From Crossaster papposus (lineage: Eukaryota > Echinodermata > Asteroidea > Velatida > Solasteridae): a stretch of 64,000 nucleotides of DNA. Below are positions 22,926 to 35,754 of this stretch, piece after piece. The translations under genes and the position numbers were made by a program. The stretch spans positions 186,001-250,000 of the forward strand of contig JBAIAA010001152.1 in assembly GCA_037893245.1 (NCBI GenBank), given 5' to 3'. Under the pieces are notes generated by a model. The model did no database searches. It was not told where the DNA came from and saw only the letters and a program-made list of their open reading frames with translations. How positions within the stretch are numbered: the stretch's first letter is position 1; each line of letters opens with the position of its first letter.

Positions 22926-24094
22926 GTAAGTCTTCTGCAGTCCTTCTCGCCTCGTGTGCCGGCTGCATATTTGCTCTAAACATCTGCCGCAATTATTTTC
23001 TAAAACGCAGTATGAATTACATATTTAAAGTGGCTTTTAAATACACCTCGAAGCGTTTCATTTGGTTCCATTAACTGTGCTTACATGTAATTGTGAAAAT
23101 TGTACTTGATTGAACTGCTCAGAAATTTATGCATTTATTTGCAATACTTTTAATTTTTTTATTTATGAAACATTAAAGCAATGAAGAAAAAAATATGATT
23201 TGCAATCTTGCAGTATTTACATTATTTTAAAATTGAAAATATACAAGAGTGCTCAGCTAAATGTTGAATGCTGAAGAAAATATACATGTTAAGCAACACT
23301 AGCAATAAAGTCAATCTATTGTGTGTGTCTTTGAAAAGGCTCAAATCGGCTGTTGGTACCCGCCTGTGATTTCTTTAATTTATATTATAATTTACTTTAA
23401 TGCACACATGCCATTATTTTTTTAAATATTTGACACTGCAGTGTATATTTGATTATGAACGACCAGATCTATGCTTTTAGTGGAAATAAAAATGCATTGA
23501 CACCAAATTTCACATCTGTCTGCTCCTGCACAACCACAGGCTGGTAAACCACCCATTGTATTCCCACAAATATTTGTCCATACCTTTGTTGTTTACAAAA
23601 GAGAGATGTTGGCAAGCATTCAGGATTCTTGATTCTTTGCTATCCATTATTGAGGCGTATGAGAGGATTTGTGGGGTTTAAGATAATTGGAACACAGCAA
23701 CCACTGATAGTAGATAGGACAGTGACCTACAGTAGAACGCCACTATAATACCGAACACGGCTAAACCGAACACCACCCTTTTATTTTACATTGTTGTTGA
23801 AACAAATGTCAACGCATTAGCAAAATCCACCAACTTCTCATTTTATTGACGCCCTTTCTGTTTAATGTGTTTTTCCGTGTGTTTTTCCACATTTCTGCGT
23901 TGCAGCTAAGAATGTCAAAGATGTGTGAAAACAAAAATTCTCAGTTGACCTACTTTTACCTCTTTCCGTACAATTTGTTTTGTATGCAAGGGGCAGGAAT
24001 GTTTGCGAATCTTAGTAAAAAACGCAAAATTCAATTAGCGAGATGCCTGACCCTTGCACCATTAACCAGTTCGCGCCTGGATTACCGAGCCGAG
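22926..24094. other. unassigned intron sequence
   Basis: No gene is seen. AGTAGAACGCCACTATAATA at about 23732 resembles the end of a pogo/Tigger-type element, but no partner end is visible. Confidence 0.35.
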
Positions 24095-24270
24095 GGGCAG
24101 GATTCTTTTTAACGAAACTCGATCCGAAGCTGGTTCAGACCGATAGTGCCGGGAAGCACACCCACGCATTTCCGGCCTTGCTCGCTGCTGACAGACATTT
24201 CCGGCCTTGCTCATGACGTGTTTGTGCGTCATTCGTTTTGAATCTAGGGAAAACGTTTTGTGTATACGTC
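24095..24270. repeat. dispersed repeat (CGGGAAGCACACCCACGCAT), copy 2
   Basis: Same landmarks and orientation as 19448-19640, with GATCCGAAGCTGGTTCAGAC in place of the GGCGGGTTC version. Confidence 0.65.
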
Positions 24271-24294
24271 CTCCGGCGGGAACTACATGTAGTT

Positions 24295-24745
24295 AAAGGC
24301 CCAGTCACGCCGGGCCTGCGACCAGGTTTAGGACCAGGTTAACCTACATCATACATACATGTAGATGTGACTGAAAAATTGTTATAATCGCGGGCAAATT
24401 GAAGATAGACCACGCGACTGGTTGCATAGGTTGTGGGTGATCACCAGAGCAAAATCAGTTGCAGCAAGGTCGATGGTAATTTTTAAAACTTCTGACCTGC
24501 GATTCCAAATCACAAAAGGTTACAGACAGGTCTTACATGGTTGTACCACCAGTCTCGCATGGTCGCACCACGAGTCGTCGACAGTTGTGGATGATTGCTG
24601 GTCATGCAGTCGCACAATTAATCATGCAACTGTTCGTGCCACCTGATGATTGGTCGTGCCACCAGACGATTGGTCGTGCCACTGGACGATTGGTCGAGCC
24701 ACCTGTCGTACGATAGATCGTGCGAGCGGTCGCTGATCACCACCA
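24295..24745. repeat. dispersed element rich in GGTCGTGCCACC words, copy 1
   Basis: It begins AAAGGCCCAGTCACGCCGGG and carries ATCGCGGGCAAATTG, GATCACCAGAGCAAAATCAG and iterated GATTGGTCGTGCCACC. It is homologous to 29100-29543 and, at its tail motif CAGTGTGACTGTAAGGCTTT (30733-30752), to the end of that element. Confidence 0.55.
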
Positions 24746-25186
24746 CTACCGGTAGTTGCATGATTACCTCGATAATGCAAGTCCACATACACTCACAGGC
24801 TCTATGAGGGCTGCCCAGTCTCTGCAGCTAGAGTCATAGGAGTGAAGTTTAGTTGCTAAGGCGAGTATTTATTGATTGCAATTTGCAAGGCGCAATCAGG
24901 ACTGGTTGTATTGAAGTGACCCTGGGCGACCATGCAGGAAAAATTACACACATTTTATGTGTCGTTTTTTGGTACATCTACTACAAAAACCCTGGCAAAT
25001 AGTAGGGAAATGTCACCAAAGGGATGATTACAATATTGGGTGTTGTGTTGCATGAGCAGTCAGGAGTAGCTGATGAAATTCCCCCTGTAACTAAATTATT
25101 TTGAGTCATTGCAGAACTTCTAATAGTAATAGATAAAACAATCTTATTTAGTGTAATTTTTGCTGCACCCTTAATGGGAGTATAAA
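24746..25186. other. unassigned intron sequence
   Basis: No gene or structured repeat is recognised. Confidence 0.35.
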
Positions 25187-25627
25187 TGTGACCGGCTCTA
25201 CAATAAAGGGTATTAGTCGCGCTGTGCACTATCATGTAATGGCCTACTCAAAGTTGAGAGGGTAAACATTTCATCAAAATGTGATTTACATTTTTTGTCA
25301 TAAATGACACCTTTAGTACACGGTTTCAGGTTTTATTCACAGAAATGTTGATTTTGATGGATAAAGTAGAACAAATACAATATTGTGTGCATCGTTCTGT
25401 TGTACTACAACAGAGCCGGCTTTTTCAAAGCCTGTTTTCTCAGTTGTGTAATTTGAACTCCAAGAAGGTAATCAATGTGCCAGCATATCCAGATCCGGAG
25501 GGGCTATAGAGCTCTATAATACCAAATGAAAGCTTATGCTCATATGCTGTGAACTTTCCAACTACCGGTACCAGTATCAATTTCACTATTTTGTGACATA
25601 ATACCCATTTTTGTGGAGTGGGTCACA
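25187..25627. mobile_element. TGTGACCGGCTCTAC-terminal MITE, copy 1
   Basis: TGTGACCGGCTCTACAA at the left and TTGTGGAGTGGGTCACA at the right are imperfect inverted repeats, with AA flanking both sides. The interior (GCATCGTTCTGTTGTACTAC, AGCCTGTTTTCTCAGTTGTG) matches the copy at 52567. Confidence 0.7.
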
Positions 25628-25716
25628 AATGATCAAAATATTCTTTTGGCACTTGCTTTTAAGTTTGTAGGTATCGGTATGTGGAGGAAAAAATAAAACA
25701 AATTTGTTTCTTCTTG

Positions 25717-28486
25717 GGGCAGTTTCACGGGAAAGGTTGCAAAAAAGTCTCACGGGGGGTCAAAAATGAAACTTGTTGTATCGCTAAAACATGGTTATTT
25801 GTTGAAAGTACATACATAAAGGTACTAGAAAATGTGAATGGCAAAGCTGAAACATTTTTTCGTTTTAATTTTAAGACACTTTACACTTTGCAGACTATAG
25901 AATTGGTGAAATGGAGGTAGGTATCATGAACTGCTAATTCCACATCTCAAACATGCTTGGAGTTGCTTTAAAATGATTGAAAGTCATTACAGTAGTCATG
26001 TCTTGAATATTAATGCACTCTAGGCTACGAAAAATGACATGTAATTTCATATATTGACGGAAAATTCAGTTTTATAACTTGTTTTCCTTGAAATACAAAC
26101 TTTCATTTCTGTTTTACAGGAAACCATGCAGCCTGCTGATTATTTGCACTTTTGTCCAATGGCTGTATGCATGGTAGAACAATTGGCAAAGAAATTGCAT
26201 TGATAGTGTGCTGCGTTATAGAGTTACCATGGTCTTTATCATGGCTATGAAAAGGGTTCATTGTGTTCAGGAAAGGACAACAATTTTAACAAATACTACA
26301 TTCGGTCTAAAATTTGATCTTATGAGAATGAACTTTACAAGAAATATAACCTTAAAACTAATAAAGAGTGGCAATAGAGTAGCAATATAATGACATAAAC
26401 ATAGTTTGTTAAGAAAATTTAATAAAACTGATAAAATATGTTTGATATACAGCGTGCATGATGTGTTACTACATGTACATGTACACCAACATACGGTACT
26501 ACATGTAGGTAAAGCATGTTAGAGTAACTTATTTATTTGTAAAAGTGTTATTTAGGTGTTTTTTTTTTTTTAGAGTTGGGAGGTTATACATTTGTGAGGC
26601 AGATCAGTTTGTACCTTGTTAATGCTGCAACTGACTGCTGTGTATTTAATTTCAGGAAAGGACACAATATTTAACAAGTTCTACATGTAGCATAGCACTG
26701 TGCATTTCCTACATGACAATAAAGTAAACTAAAGTAATGTCCGTCACTTTAAATGATTAATAATCATTGCTGGTGAAAATAACTTTAAATTGAGACATTG
26801 ATACACGTATAGTGTATGCCCCAACAAGAAATGCTTAGATAATTAAACTATTATCCAGAGTGAACTTTATTCAGTCAGCATGGTGCTTTCTACAAAATGG
26901 GGTCTAAGGAATAGGCAAATCACGCCAAAAACAGTTTGAAGTTTTTGTACACTTGTATGCACGGAGGAAGGTTCATGTGTATCTGTACTTGTTCATTGTT
27001 AAATGTTTTAAACATGTTCAGGAAAGGACACAACTTTTAACAATGATCAATATACAAGTTTTTCAGTGACAATTTCAATAAAAGAATACCAATCTTGACA
27101 AATTTACTGTTTTACACAAAATTTGGATAAAATTACTTCAGAAGTTTTTGGTTAAATACATATATCATTTTCATTTATGTTCAGGAAAGGACACACATTT
27201 TAACAATGTTCAACATGGTCCTATATGTACTTTAACAGAAAATAGCAACCCTCGCAAACTAACCATGTGTGTCACAAAGCTCTGATACATAGGTAAAACT
27301 AATGAAATGGCTGGACACACAGAAAAAACTGTTAAAAGAGTGTCTAACAGATGTTGCTCAACTCGTTAAAAAAAAGTGTCCTTTCCTGAACACTTTAAAA
27401 CACAGAACTAGACTAAAACAGTAAATTATAATTAAATTGACTCAAACTAATGCATGTATTTTGTGGAAGTGATGATATGAAACTGTAGATCAGCCAATTC
27501 CTGACAAATATTGGATTTAAGTGCGACTTGTAAAGATAAATGTATATGCACATGTGTACTCATACTGTGTGTAAACACGAGTGAGTAAATGACCTGTAAG
27601 AACAAAGCACTAACACTTTCTGGCCATAGTTGGTTTTAATTTTAAAACATAAACTCTACAGACAATATAAGCATATACTTCATCAAATTTAAGCAACAAT
27701 GGCTTTTGCAAGTACTCTGTTAAACTATATGTTCAGGAAAGGACAATGCAGTTTAACGACAATGTCACAACAGCAAGCAGGGTTCGAGTCTGAATCTTTG
27801 TATAGTCTGTTAAATCAAGTAAGTCTACCCCTAGGTACATGTTTATGTCAAACAAGTTTTATCTCTGACTTCATGTAAAAAAGGGGAGGCCATGTTCAGG
27901 AAAGGACATTTTTAACGAACATTTGCGTGGCATATGCGACTGCTGCTTTATCAAATTTACTTGCGATTTCCCAATTCCAATATTTTTATATTTTATTACT
28001 GGATTATGTAGCATCATTTTGAGAGGCAATAAGTTGTGTTTCCTTTCTTTTCATTCTTGAAAAAAATATCATGTTCAGGAAAGGACATTTCGAAAAAACC
28101 TTTAACGAACAAATCAACGTCTCACTCAAAATAGCATAACAAAAAAACGAGTTGGCCCAGCCTAATGAAATCTGGTGTACAGATTTTGGGGACATACTTC
28201 TATGTCCTTGCAAGTCTGGGTGGTTCCTGTGGCATTTAATTTTTATTTGTCATCAATTGCAGTTCCAAGAAAATGTGAATGAGACTCCAAATCTTGTGTT
28301 TTAGCACTCATGTGAGCTTATAATTTGAGAATCGTAATACGTAAAACTGTGAAATTATTTTTGGAGACTCCTTCAACATAGAGGTCCTTGTAGGACAAAA
28401 ACCAGCAAATTTCCACAAAGTCTTCTTGTGAAATAAAGCATCGATTACCTATTTTTCATTTTGCAACCTTTCCCGTGAAACTGCCC
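25717..28486. mobile_element. element C: 2.8-kb transposon with CTTG TSD and iterated internal motif
   Basis: GGGCAGTTTCACGGGAAAGG at the left and CCTTTCCCGTGAAACTGCCC at the right are perfect inverted repeats, extending further inward (TTGCAAAA / TTTTGCAA). CTTG flanks both sides (25713-25716, 28487-28490). The word GTTCAGGAAAGGACA occurs at 26265, 26651 (without the first G), 27016, 27179, 27731, 27894 and 28073, and inverted at 27377-27391. Most copies are followed within about 15 bp by TTTAAC. No transposase was recognised, so it is probably non-autonomous. Confidence 0.75.
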
Positions 28487-28552
28487 CTTGATGTAAAGAA
28501 TAGAGTTGACTTGGTTGCAATCTGCCCTGGGATGCCAAGTTATGGCGGCTTA

Positions 28553-29053
28553 AGCCGTGTTCGCACTGGACTTTTGGGAAGGTTTTACTGAGACGATGGT
28601 AAAATAACAAATGGTCAAATGTTACCACTGTTAGCACATGGACTTTCGACATGGGAAAATTCTACCGAGACCGCGGGAGGAGTAGCCGAGCTTTAATTAT
28701 AATGACTCATGAAGGCGAATGTGATCACAATGCGATGTGCATGCATCAGCGCGCGCACGTAAACAATGCAAAAAGCGCATGCGCGGTGTCTTGTGTAGCA
28801 TGAAATCGCACTATAGGGGGCCGGATGTACGTTTTCCTTGGCCGCTTTTACCGACTCGCGCTGTTCGCACTGGACTTATCGTTTAGGGAAAAGTTTTTCC
28901 GGGCAGCAGTTGGCCGGTAAAAGTAACCAGTGGACTCGGGGGAAAAGTAACTGAGAGGAAAACGTCCTAGGCTGTCCGCACTGGACTTAAAATGGGAAAA
29001 GTACCCATCGTCTCGGTAAGTTTTATCAAAAAAAGTCCAGTGCGAACAGGGCT
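28553..29053. mobile_element. PIF/Harbinger-like MITE (AGCCGTGTTCGCACTGGACT), copy 1
   Basis: The left end AGCCGTGTTCGCACTGGACT mirrors AGTCCAGTGCGAACAGGGCT at the right. TTA flanks both ends, the expected 3-bp TWA duplication. CCATCGTCTCGGTAA/TTACTGAGACGATGG are subterminal inverted repeats. GC-rich interior, no transposase. Confidence 0.75.
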
Positions 29054-29099
29054 TTAGACTACAGCAAACAGTTGACGGAACTGACAAGTTTAAATGAAA

Positions 29100-29543
29100 T
29101 TTCATACATCTGGCAACTTGTACTACCGGACCAGCGACCAGGTTGCCGTACCGGTAGCTGCGACCGAAAAATGTAGGAATCGCGGGCAAATTGTAGACTT
29201 CTGCGACAGATCGTGAGTGATCACCAGAGCAAAATCAGTCGCATCGAGGTTGATAATCATGTTCAAAACTTCTGATTCCAAATCGCAAGAGGTCACAGTC
29301 GTACCACCAGTCGTTGATGATCGCAGGGAATACGCAGTTGCACAATTGGTCGTGCAACTGGTCGTACCACATACCTGACAATTTGTGGTGCTACATGTAC
29401 CTGTCATACGACCTTGTCATGAATACGACTGTAGTGCGAGCGGTCGCTGATAACAACCCCTATAGTCGCACGATTACCTACGATTGATGTTGCCATCGAT
29501 CTTCTCCAATCGTTAGTGATTGCATGGCCACACGTACGTGTAC
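29100..29543. repeat. dispersed GGTCGTACCACC element, copy 2 (left part)
   Basis: It shares GCGACCAGGTT, ATCGCGGGCAAATTG and GATCACCAGAGCAAAATCAG with 24295-24745. It runs directly into the 22-bp array, whose unit appears to derive from its own CCACCAATCATACGATGACC sequence. Confidence 0.6.
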
Positions 29544-30178
29544 CACCAATCATACGATGACCTACCACCAATCATACGATGACCTACCACCAATCATACG
29601 ATGACCTACCACCAATCATACGATGACCAACCACCAATCATACGATGACCAACCACCAATCATACGATGACCTACCACCAATCATACGATGACCTACCAC
29701 CAATCATACGATGACCTACCACCAATCATATGATGACCAACCACCAATCATACGATGACCAACCACCAATCATACGATGACCTACCACCAATCATACGAT
29801 GACCTACCGGTACCACCAATCATACGATGACCTACCACCAATCATACGATGACCTACCACCAATCATACGATGACCTACCACCAATCATATGATGACCAA
29901 CCACCAATCATACGATGACCAACCACCAATCATACGATGACCTACCACCAATCATACGATGACCTACCGGTACCACCAATCATACGATGACCTACCACCA
30001 ATCATACGATGACCTACCACCAATCATACGATGACCTACCACCAATCATACGATGACCTACCACCAATCATACGATGACCTACCACCAATCATACGATGA
30101 CCTACCACCAATCATACGATGACCTACCACCAATCATACGATGACCTACCACCAATCATACGATGACCTACCACCAAT
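29544..30178. repeat. 22-bp tandem array, about 29 units
   Basis: The unit is CCACCAATCATACGATGACC plus TA. Variants include CATATG for CATACG, CCAA for CCTA, and two units with a CGGTAC insertion (near 29805 and 29965). Variant order recurs at about 150 bp, suggesting block-wise expansion. No spacers, so not CRISPR-like. Confidence 0.95.
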
Positions 30179-30449
30179 CTTAAAGTGCCCTTTTTGGGGG
30201 TAATTAATATGAAAAAAATAAAATAAAGAGCTTTGGGGGACCGGCCCCGCCCCTAGAATGGTAGCTTATTAACATGTAAAATTTGCATAATTGTGACGTA
30301 TGTTCGGGAAGACTTCGACGTCGCGACCAGCGTGCTCGTGCATGCATGCATCATGTGCCACGCGTATATCGATGCAAAATCATTCAGTCGATGGTCGACT
30401 CAAGTTATTGTCAAAGGAATTGTTCCGAGTTTTCCTATTTAAAAGAAGA

Positions 30450-30584
30450 ATGCCAGCCAGATGTGTTGCTGCAGGTTGCTGCAACACCAACAAAGATGGC
30501 GTGAGCATGCACACGTACACATTTCCAACTGATCAAAAATATAGACGGATTTGGACTGCAATTCTCCTCGAAAGGTCTGCGTAG
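30450..30584 (+). pseudogene. THAP-type zinc-finger remnant (44 aa)
   Basis: The open frame MPARCVAAGCCNTNKDG... continues HTYTFPTDQKYRRIWT and stops at 30582-30584. The start C-x(4)-C spacing, the following basic/polar stretch, FP and the W match the first half of the C2CH THAP DNA-binding domain. The downstream C..H half and the AVPTIF-like box are absent. THAP domains occur in P-element, Kolobok and related transposases as well as host proteins. Its position inside the decayed GGTCGTACCACC element suggests a transposon relic. Confidence 0.55.
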
Positions 30585-30757
30585 AACCGTTAAAGATGAC
30601 CTACCGGTACCACCAATCTTAAGGAGCAATCACAGTATGCGCTCGCTAATGGAGATCGTAGACAAAATTGCCAATTGGTCGTACCGGTACCTCTGCTAAA
30701 TCGCAACCAATCGCACAATCCAGAAATCGTATGATCCAGTGTGACTGTAAGGCTTTA
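30585..30757. repeat. right end of the GGTCGTACCACC element
   Basis: It resumes array-like ACCACCAATCTTAA and ends with CAGTGTGACTGTAAGGCTTT, the inverted counterpart of AAAGGCCCAGTCACGCCGGG at 24295. Confidence 0.45.
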
Positions 30758-33091
30758 GAAAGAAGTCACTAATCCTCATTGTCCCTGTATAAAACCACCA
30801 TAGCTTTCTCTTGCAAGACAGGGTTTGTTGATGTTTAGTCTGAGTAAATAATGTTTTCATAGTGCAGTTTGTATTTGCCCTGAAAAGTGCCAAAGAAAGG
30901 AAAAGAAACCCTGTCCTTGTGTGTACTGGTACATTCAGTACTGGTACCGGTAGGTGAGTGCAACTTTCTAAAAAGTACACATTTTCTATTTGCTGCACAC
31001 TGGCGATGGCATCTTAATTTGCTTGATGATAGTCTAAAGGGTTTAGGAACATAATGTACTGGTGCCATCCTGTATTTAGATTTCTCAACAGTTTAATGCA
31101 TCATCCGGCCTATGTGAATACAGCAGACATGTTTCAATAAGCCAGTTCGATATTCCCGCTGTGCGTGTGCACATGGAGATTTGACGATTCTTTCTTTGAG
31201 ATAAACATTCCAGCGATTGCGTGCAAAAGCATAGCGGGGTACCAGCGAATTTAAAGAGATCGTCGTGTTCTAAAGTTACTAAGTAACATTTTTTTTTTAC
31301 GATTTGGTGTTTTTTTGTGGCTAAATTTTTGTTCGAACAAATATTTTAATGTTTTCCCGATTTCACAAGAAAATGTAAAAAATGCGGATTTGGTTACCAC
31401 GTCCCCCATAGCCTTGTGTGCATTTGTCTGCCGTGTTTATCCCAAGAGAAAAATTGTTGAATCTTGTGCACATGCGCGGTTGGAATGTCGAAGTGGCTTA
31501 TTTGATATGGCGCTTTCAGGATTGAAGAGGACTTCAAAGATGTTTTCATTTCCTACATGTATTGAGATTTGTTTTCCCCTACAGTTAAAAAACACTAACA
31601 AAACACTTGGGATAACAATCAAAAATACCTTGAACTAAAGTATGATATCAGTCACATGTGTTCTAAAGCTATGGCTAAAGTGACTGGTTATTATATCAAA
31701 TGGTTTCATCTAATCATTTATCTAATTAAGATCTGGATCGTGATTGGGGGAAATGTTATCAATGGATCCTTCTTGGGTCGATCTTCCATGTAGTAAAAAT
31801 GTTTTTGTAAGATGTTTTCCCCAATGTAAATTTCAAGGAATTTATATAATTTAAATGCTTGTGACTTTAGGATAACACTGATAGCTACTGGGTAGGAATG
31901 TACCAACATTCATCCTTGTTATTAATACTCGGGGCTGTGGACACCCCTTCTTCACTAGTGGTAGAGCCAGTTGGTGTGTGTTGGCCCTGCAAGATCCTAG
32001 GAGCATTATTGCTATCCATGTTCAGGGGCCATTGGCTGTTGTAGCCCCTGCTTATCATGTCATTATCATGCAAAGTGGGTGGTTCACTTTGCCAAGAGCG
32101 CCAAATGTGCAGTTTTGTATGCTGTGTCTAGTGTCATGGCTGTGTGGATGGTACAGGCTGTATAACCCACTGCTTTACTGTGGCAATTTTCTCTCCGTCT
32201 TTCATGATTCTTCTGGTAACTTGAGTATACAAAGGTTTTGTTGACACCTCAGATCTTCCAAGGGTCAACAACTTATTAGGCAAGGTATTGGTTCAAACGT
32301 CAAAGTGCAAGGAGGTGTTCTGGTTTCTCATGCTGATTTGTCATCACCATGCTGTTTGGGCTGGCATCCTGGTGATATTTCTTGTACTGGTACTTCACAT
32401 GTGATCTGCTTGTGGACACACACCTGACATCTACATAATGTACATGTAGCCCATGTGCTGTATCTACACAGCAATGTGATTTGTGCACACCATAGATCAA
32501 CTGTTTTTTTATGCCAGTGTACCCAGCTACATGTAAAATCCTATCCTGGATAATCCTCGATATTTGGACTTTTTGAGAGAGATTTTACTCTGCGTGCTGG
32601 ATTGGACGGCCATCCCTGTACATTCTTATTTGTGACATTATCAATGTGCAGGTAGCAGACGCTAGTTAGCATAATGACAACACCATCTAAATTTAGGAAT
32701 GTACCAAAGGTGAGTGCATTGACCTCTGACGTGGGGGTCAACTGTGGAAGAGTTCTATGTTTGTTTATTTAAAGTGTCTATTGTTTTCTTGTTATCTACA
32801 TTTATCAGTCATTTGTGCTATTGAACTGGTATAGCTGTCCTGTGGTAGTGGAAGCATGCAAAGAATTTGTTTAATTCCATCGTCTGCTTGAATTGTTAAA
32901 GGTGTGATACATGTACACCATTGGTTGCTTGAATTGTGTACAGATATCAAAAATGTTAATGCACGTGCACAGATCGAGGAAGAGAATGTAGATTTTCTGA
33001 AAATAGGAAAAGAACCAAGCCCTTGCAGAACACTACTGTACTGTGTAGTCAACTTGCAGATATCTAGAGCAAAATGTTAATTTCTTGCCTT
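30758..33091. other. unassigned intron sequence (2.3 kb)
   Basis: Largely free of recognisable repeats and of convincing exons. Isolated ACCGGTA and TACATGTA words occur. This is one of the longer stretches without visible transposon ends. Confidence 0.4.
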
Positions 33092-33498
33092 CTTTAAAGG
33101 TAGTAATTTATGTACACCATTTGCAGATATCGAAAATATTTACTACCGAATTATTAAGAAATATCTTGCTAATTTGAAAGTAAATAATGATTCTACTATT
33201 TCTAGGCATTCAGCAAAATGATTGCGCTAGATATCCTATAATTATTCTGAAAAGCAGAATTTTATAAAGAAAAATATGGGATCGCCGGACGGCAATCGCA
33301 AAAAAACCAAAGATAACATAACAAAAACTGCTCGGCGTCGGTTAAAAACAAACGCTGTTTTTCGTGCTTTTCTCAACATCCATGATTGTAAAACTTTGGA
33401 CAGGTCAGTTAAACGATATTTACTATAAGATACAACCCCCCAAATCTACCCAATCATGATAATTCAAGCAATTGCCAATGGTGTATCCTACCTTTAAA
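33092..33498. mobile_element. MITE with AAAGGTAG ends, copy 3
   Basis: It shows the family ends and interior (AATTATTAAGAAATAT, TTTTATAAAGAAAAAT, GTTTTTCGTGCTTTTCTC). The centre has diverged to GATCGCCGGACGGCAATCGC. Confidence 0.75.
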
Positions 33499-34669
33499 CC
33501 TCAAATTGATGCGCCACTCCGAAAAACTCGGTTTAACCATTGAGGTAGGAATGGTTCAACCATTGTCATAAACACAATACTGAACTTTCCTGAAATAAAC
33601 ATAGATGTGTACATGGCTTTTCCCCCCCACAGTAAAATGTACTTTGAATCAGTACAATTTTTCTGTACAAGTTTGCATCAGAAGATTTATTAAGTAAATT
33701 AATTTTATTTAACTACTGTTCAATAGTTGGGAAAAAAAGACACGTGTGTGGAAAGGGTAGGATACTCCTCTTGCCTATATTGGTCATGAATGACTGAACA
33801 AACTAGACATTTATGAAAGGCACTGAAATCAACACTGTGAAAAGTTGTTTTTACTTGAGTGACAAAGCTCAGGCAGGTGTTTTTAAGGACAAATTATTGT
33901 ACTGTTTGAACACAATGGAAATGTGATGACAGGGTCGATCAATACTTGACAGAGGACATTCTACAGTACATGTACCTGACAAATTTAATGTGCCATTCCC
34001 TTCACATGGCCACTATTCATGATAAAAATACAATACTGGAACCCGTATGTTCAGAAATCCCCCTAAATGCCATGTTTTGGATTGTTACTTTTCCTATTTG
34101 GTTGAAAAAAAAAAAACCTACCGGTAATGTTTTACATTAATCAAGAAAAAACGGGAAAACGGTGTTGGTAGTTTTCATTCAATGTTCGATAAATGTTATG
34201 CGTTTCTCATAAACTGCACACGGCACCAATGTTCCGGCACCACATAACGACCGATGGGCGAGACACAAAGGAGAACAAAGGAAACAAAAGCCCCTCGGTC
34301 GGCGGTATGAATGGAAAAATTCGGTCCTCGATCGACGGTGCAAGCGCAAAGCAATGGGGATTGGGTATAACGTAGGAATAAAGGAAAACACAATACCGAG
34401 CCTCGATCGTTATGTGGTTCACGACTGTATGCACACACATGTGATTTCTAATACCCCCATCACACCAAACTAGTTCTCAGTACGTTCTGGAAAATGTTGC
34501 GGAACGGGCTCAAACTGTGTGCAAACGGAGTGGACATGTAGTAGCAACTGTTCACGGTCTTTTTACGAACTTTATGGACGGGCTCAGGCAGGAAGGGTGC
34601 TCCAGAACTTTGAGCCTACTCAACAATTTTGGGCGGCCATCCCGTTCTGCAATTAGACGGACTGACAAC
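33499..34669. other. unassigned intron sequence
   Basis: No gene is seen. The 34190-34680 part is more GC-rich (GACCGATGGGCGAGACAC, CCTCGATCGTTATGTGG) and may be a worn DNA element. Its ends could not be paired. Confidence 0.35.
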
Positions 34670-34874
34670 GTACTTCAAAATTGGTGCCTCCAAACATTTA
34701 TTAAAGTTTAAAAAAAAATATGTGGAGCTATTTTGACAACTAATGACCCTAACATATTATAGAGAAATATGTTACTAAAAGCCAAGAAAACATTTCATTG
34801 ATCTTGCTTAAATTGGCAAAATACATTGCAAGTGCAAGAATTCACTACTGGCCTCCACGTTTATGTAAACACCC
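34670..34874. mobile_element. right-end fragment of an element A relative
   Basis: TGACCCTAACATATT, ATTGGCAAAATACATTGCAA and the terminus CCTCCACGTTTATGTAAACACCC match 4440-4652 in the same order. It is followed by ATTT, as at element A's right end. The left portion is missing. Confidence 0.75.
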
Positions 34875-34913
34875 ATTTACAGGTATATAGCTGCTGTAAT
34901 TTGTACTCGTGGT

Positions 34914-35296
34914 TTTAAAGGTACATGTAGGATACATGATTGGTAATTGCTTGAATTATCATGAATGGGTAGATTTAGCGGGTTGTATTTATACCGTTTT
35001 ACTGAGCTGTCCGAAGTTTTACAGTCATTGATGCCGACGAAAGCACGAAAAACAGCATTTCTTTTTTCAACCTGCGTCGAGCAGTTATTCTTATGTTATT
35101 TATGTTTTTTTGCTGGGCGGCGATCGCGAATTTACCTTTATAAAATTCAATTTTTCAGAATAATTACAGGATTTCTAGCGCAATCATTTTGCTGAATGCC
35201 TAGAATCATTATTTACTTTCAGATGAATAAGATATTTCTTAATAATTCGGTAGTAAATATTTTCGATATCTGCAAATGGTGTATCCTACCTTTAAG
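34914..35296. mobile_element. MITE with AAAGGTAC/AAAGGTAG ends, copy 4 (inverted)
   Basis: Same family as 16308. Its central hairpin has largely decayed (TGGGCGGCGATCGCG). It lies 40 bp after a fragment of element A. Confidence 0.7.
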
Positions 35297-35754
35297 CATG
35301 TGTGGTCATATTTATCACATTTCATACATCTCCCCTTTCCCAATGAAATGAATCCGTGCATAGCAGCGCAGTAATGACTGAAGCAATAGTCTACGACTCG
35401 TTCCTCAACATAAAAGGGAGGAGTATAGATTGTACGAGCACTGGTACATGTATGTACATGTAGTACACGTTCCTGTATAGGCCTAACTTGTAATCAATAC
35501 TTCAATCGTCATAATGTACTGGTATATGTACAGTGTATGAAAGCATTATCAGCTACAGTAGATCTTCTGTAGTGTGCATTTTCCAACAGTAAAGTGTACA
35601 TTGACGGGCAACAACTCATATTTTGTTCTTCACTTGTCATCAGTGGGGATTTATTAAGTGTGTGTTAAATTAAAAAGCATGTACTGGTATCAGAATTTAT
35701 AAAACATTTTGGACATGTGTCTTGTTACGGTACATGTATATATATCAAGCCACA
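35297..35754. other. unassigned intron sequence
   Basis: No gene is seen. Scattered TACATGTA words. Confidence 0.35.

Noticed and set aside
29544..30178. CRISPR-like regular repeat array
   Set aside because: Units are directly adjacent with no unique spacers and the DNA is animal nuclear; this is a 22-bp satellite.
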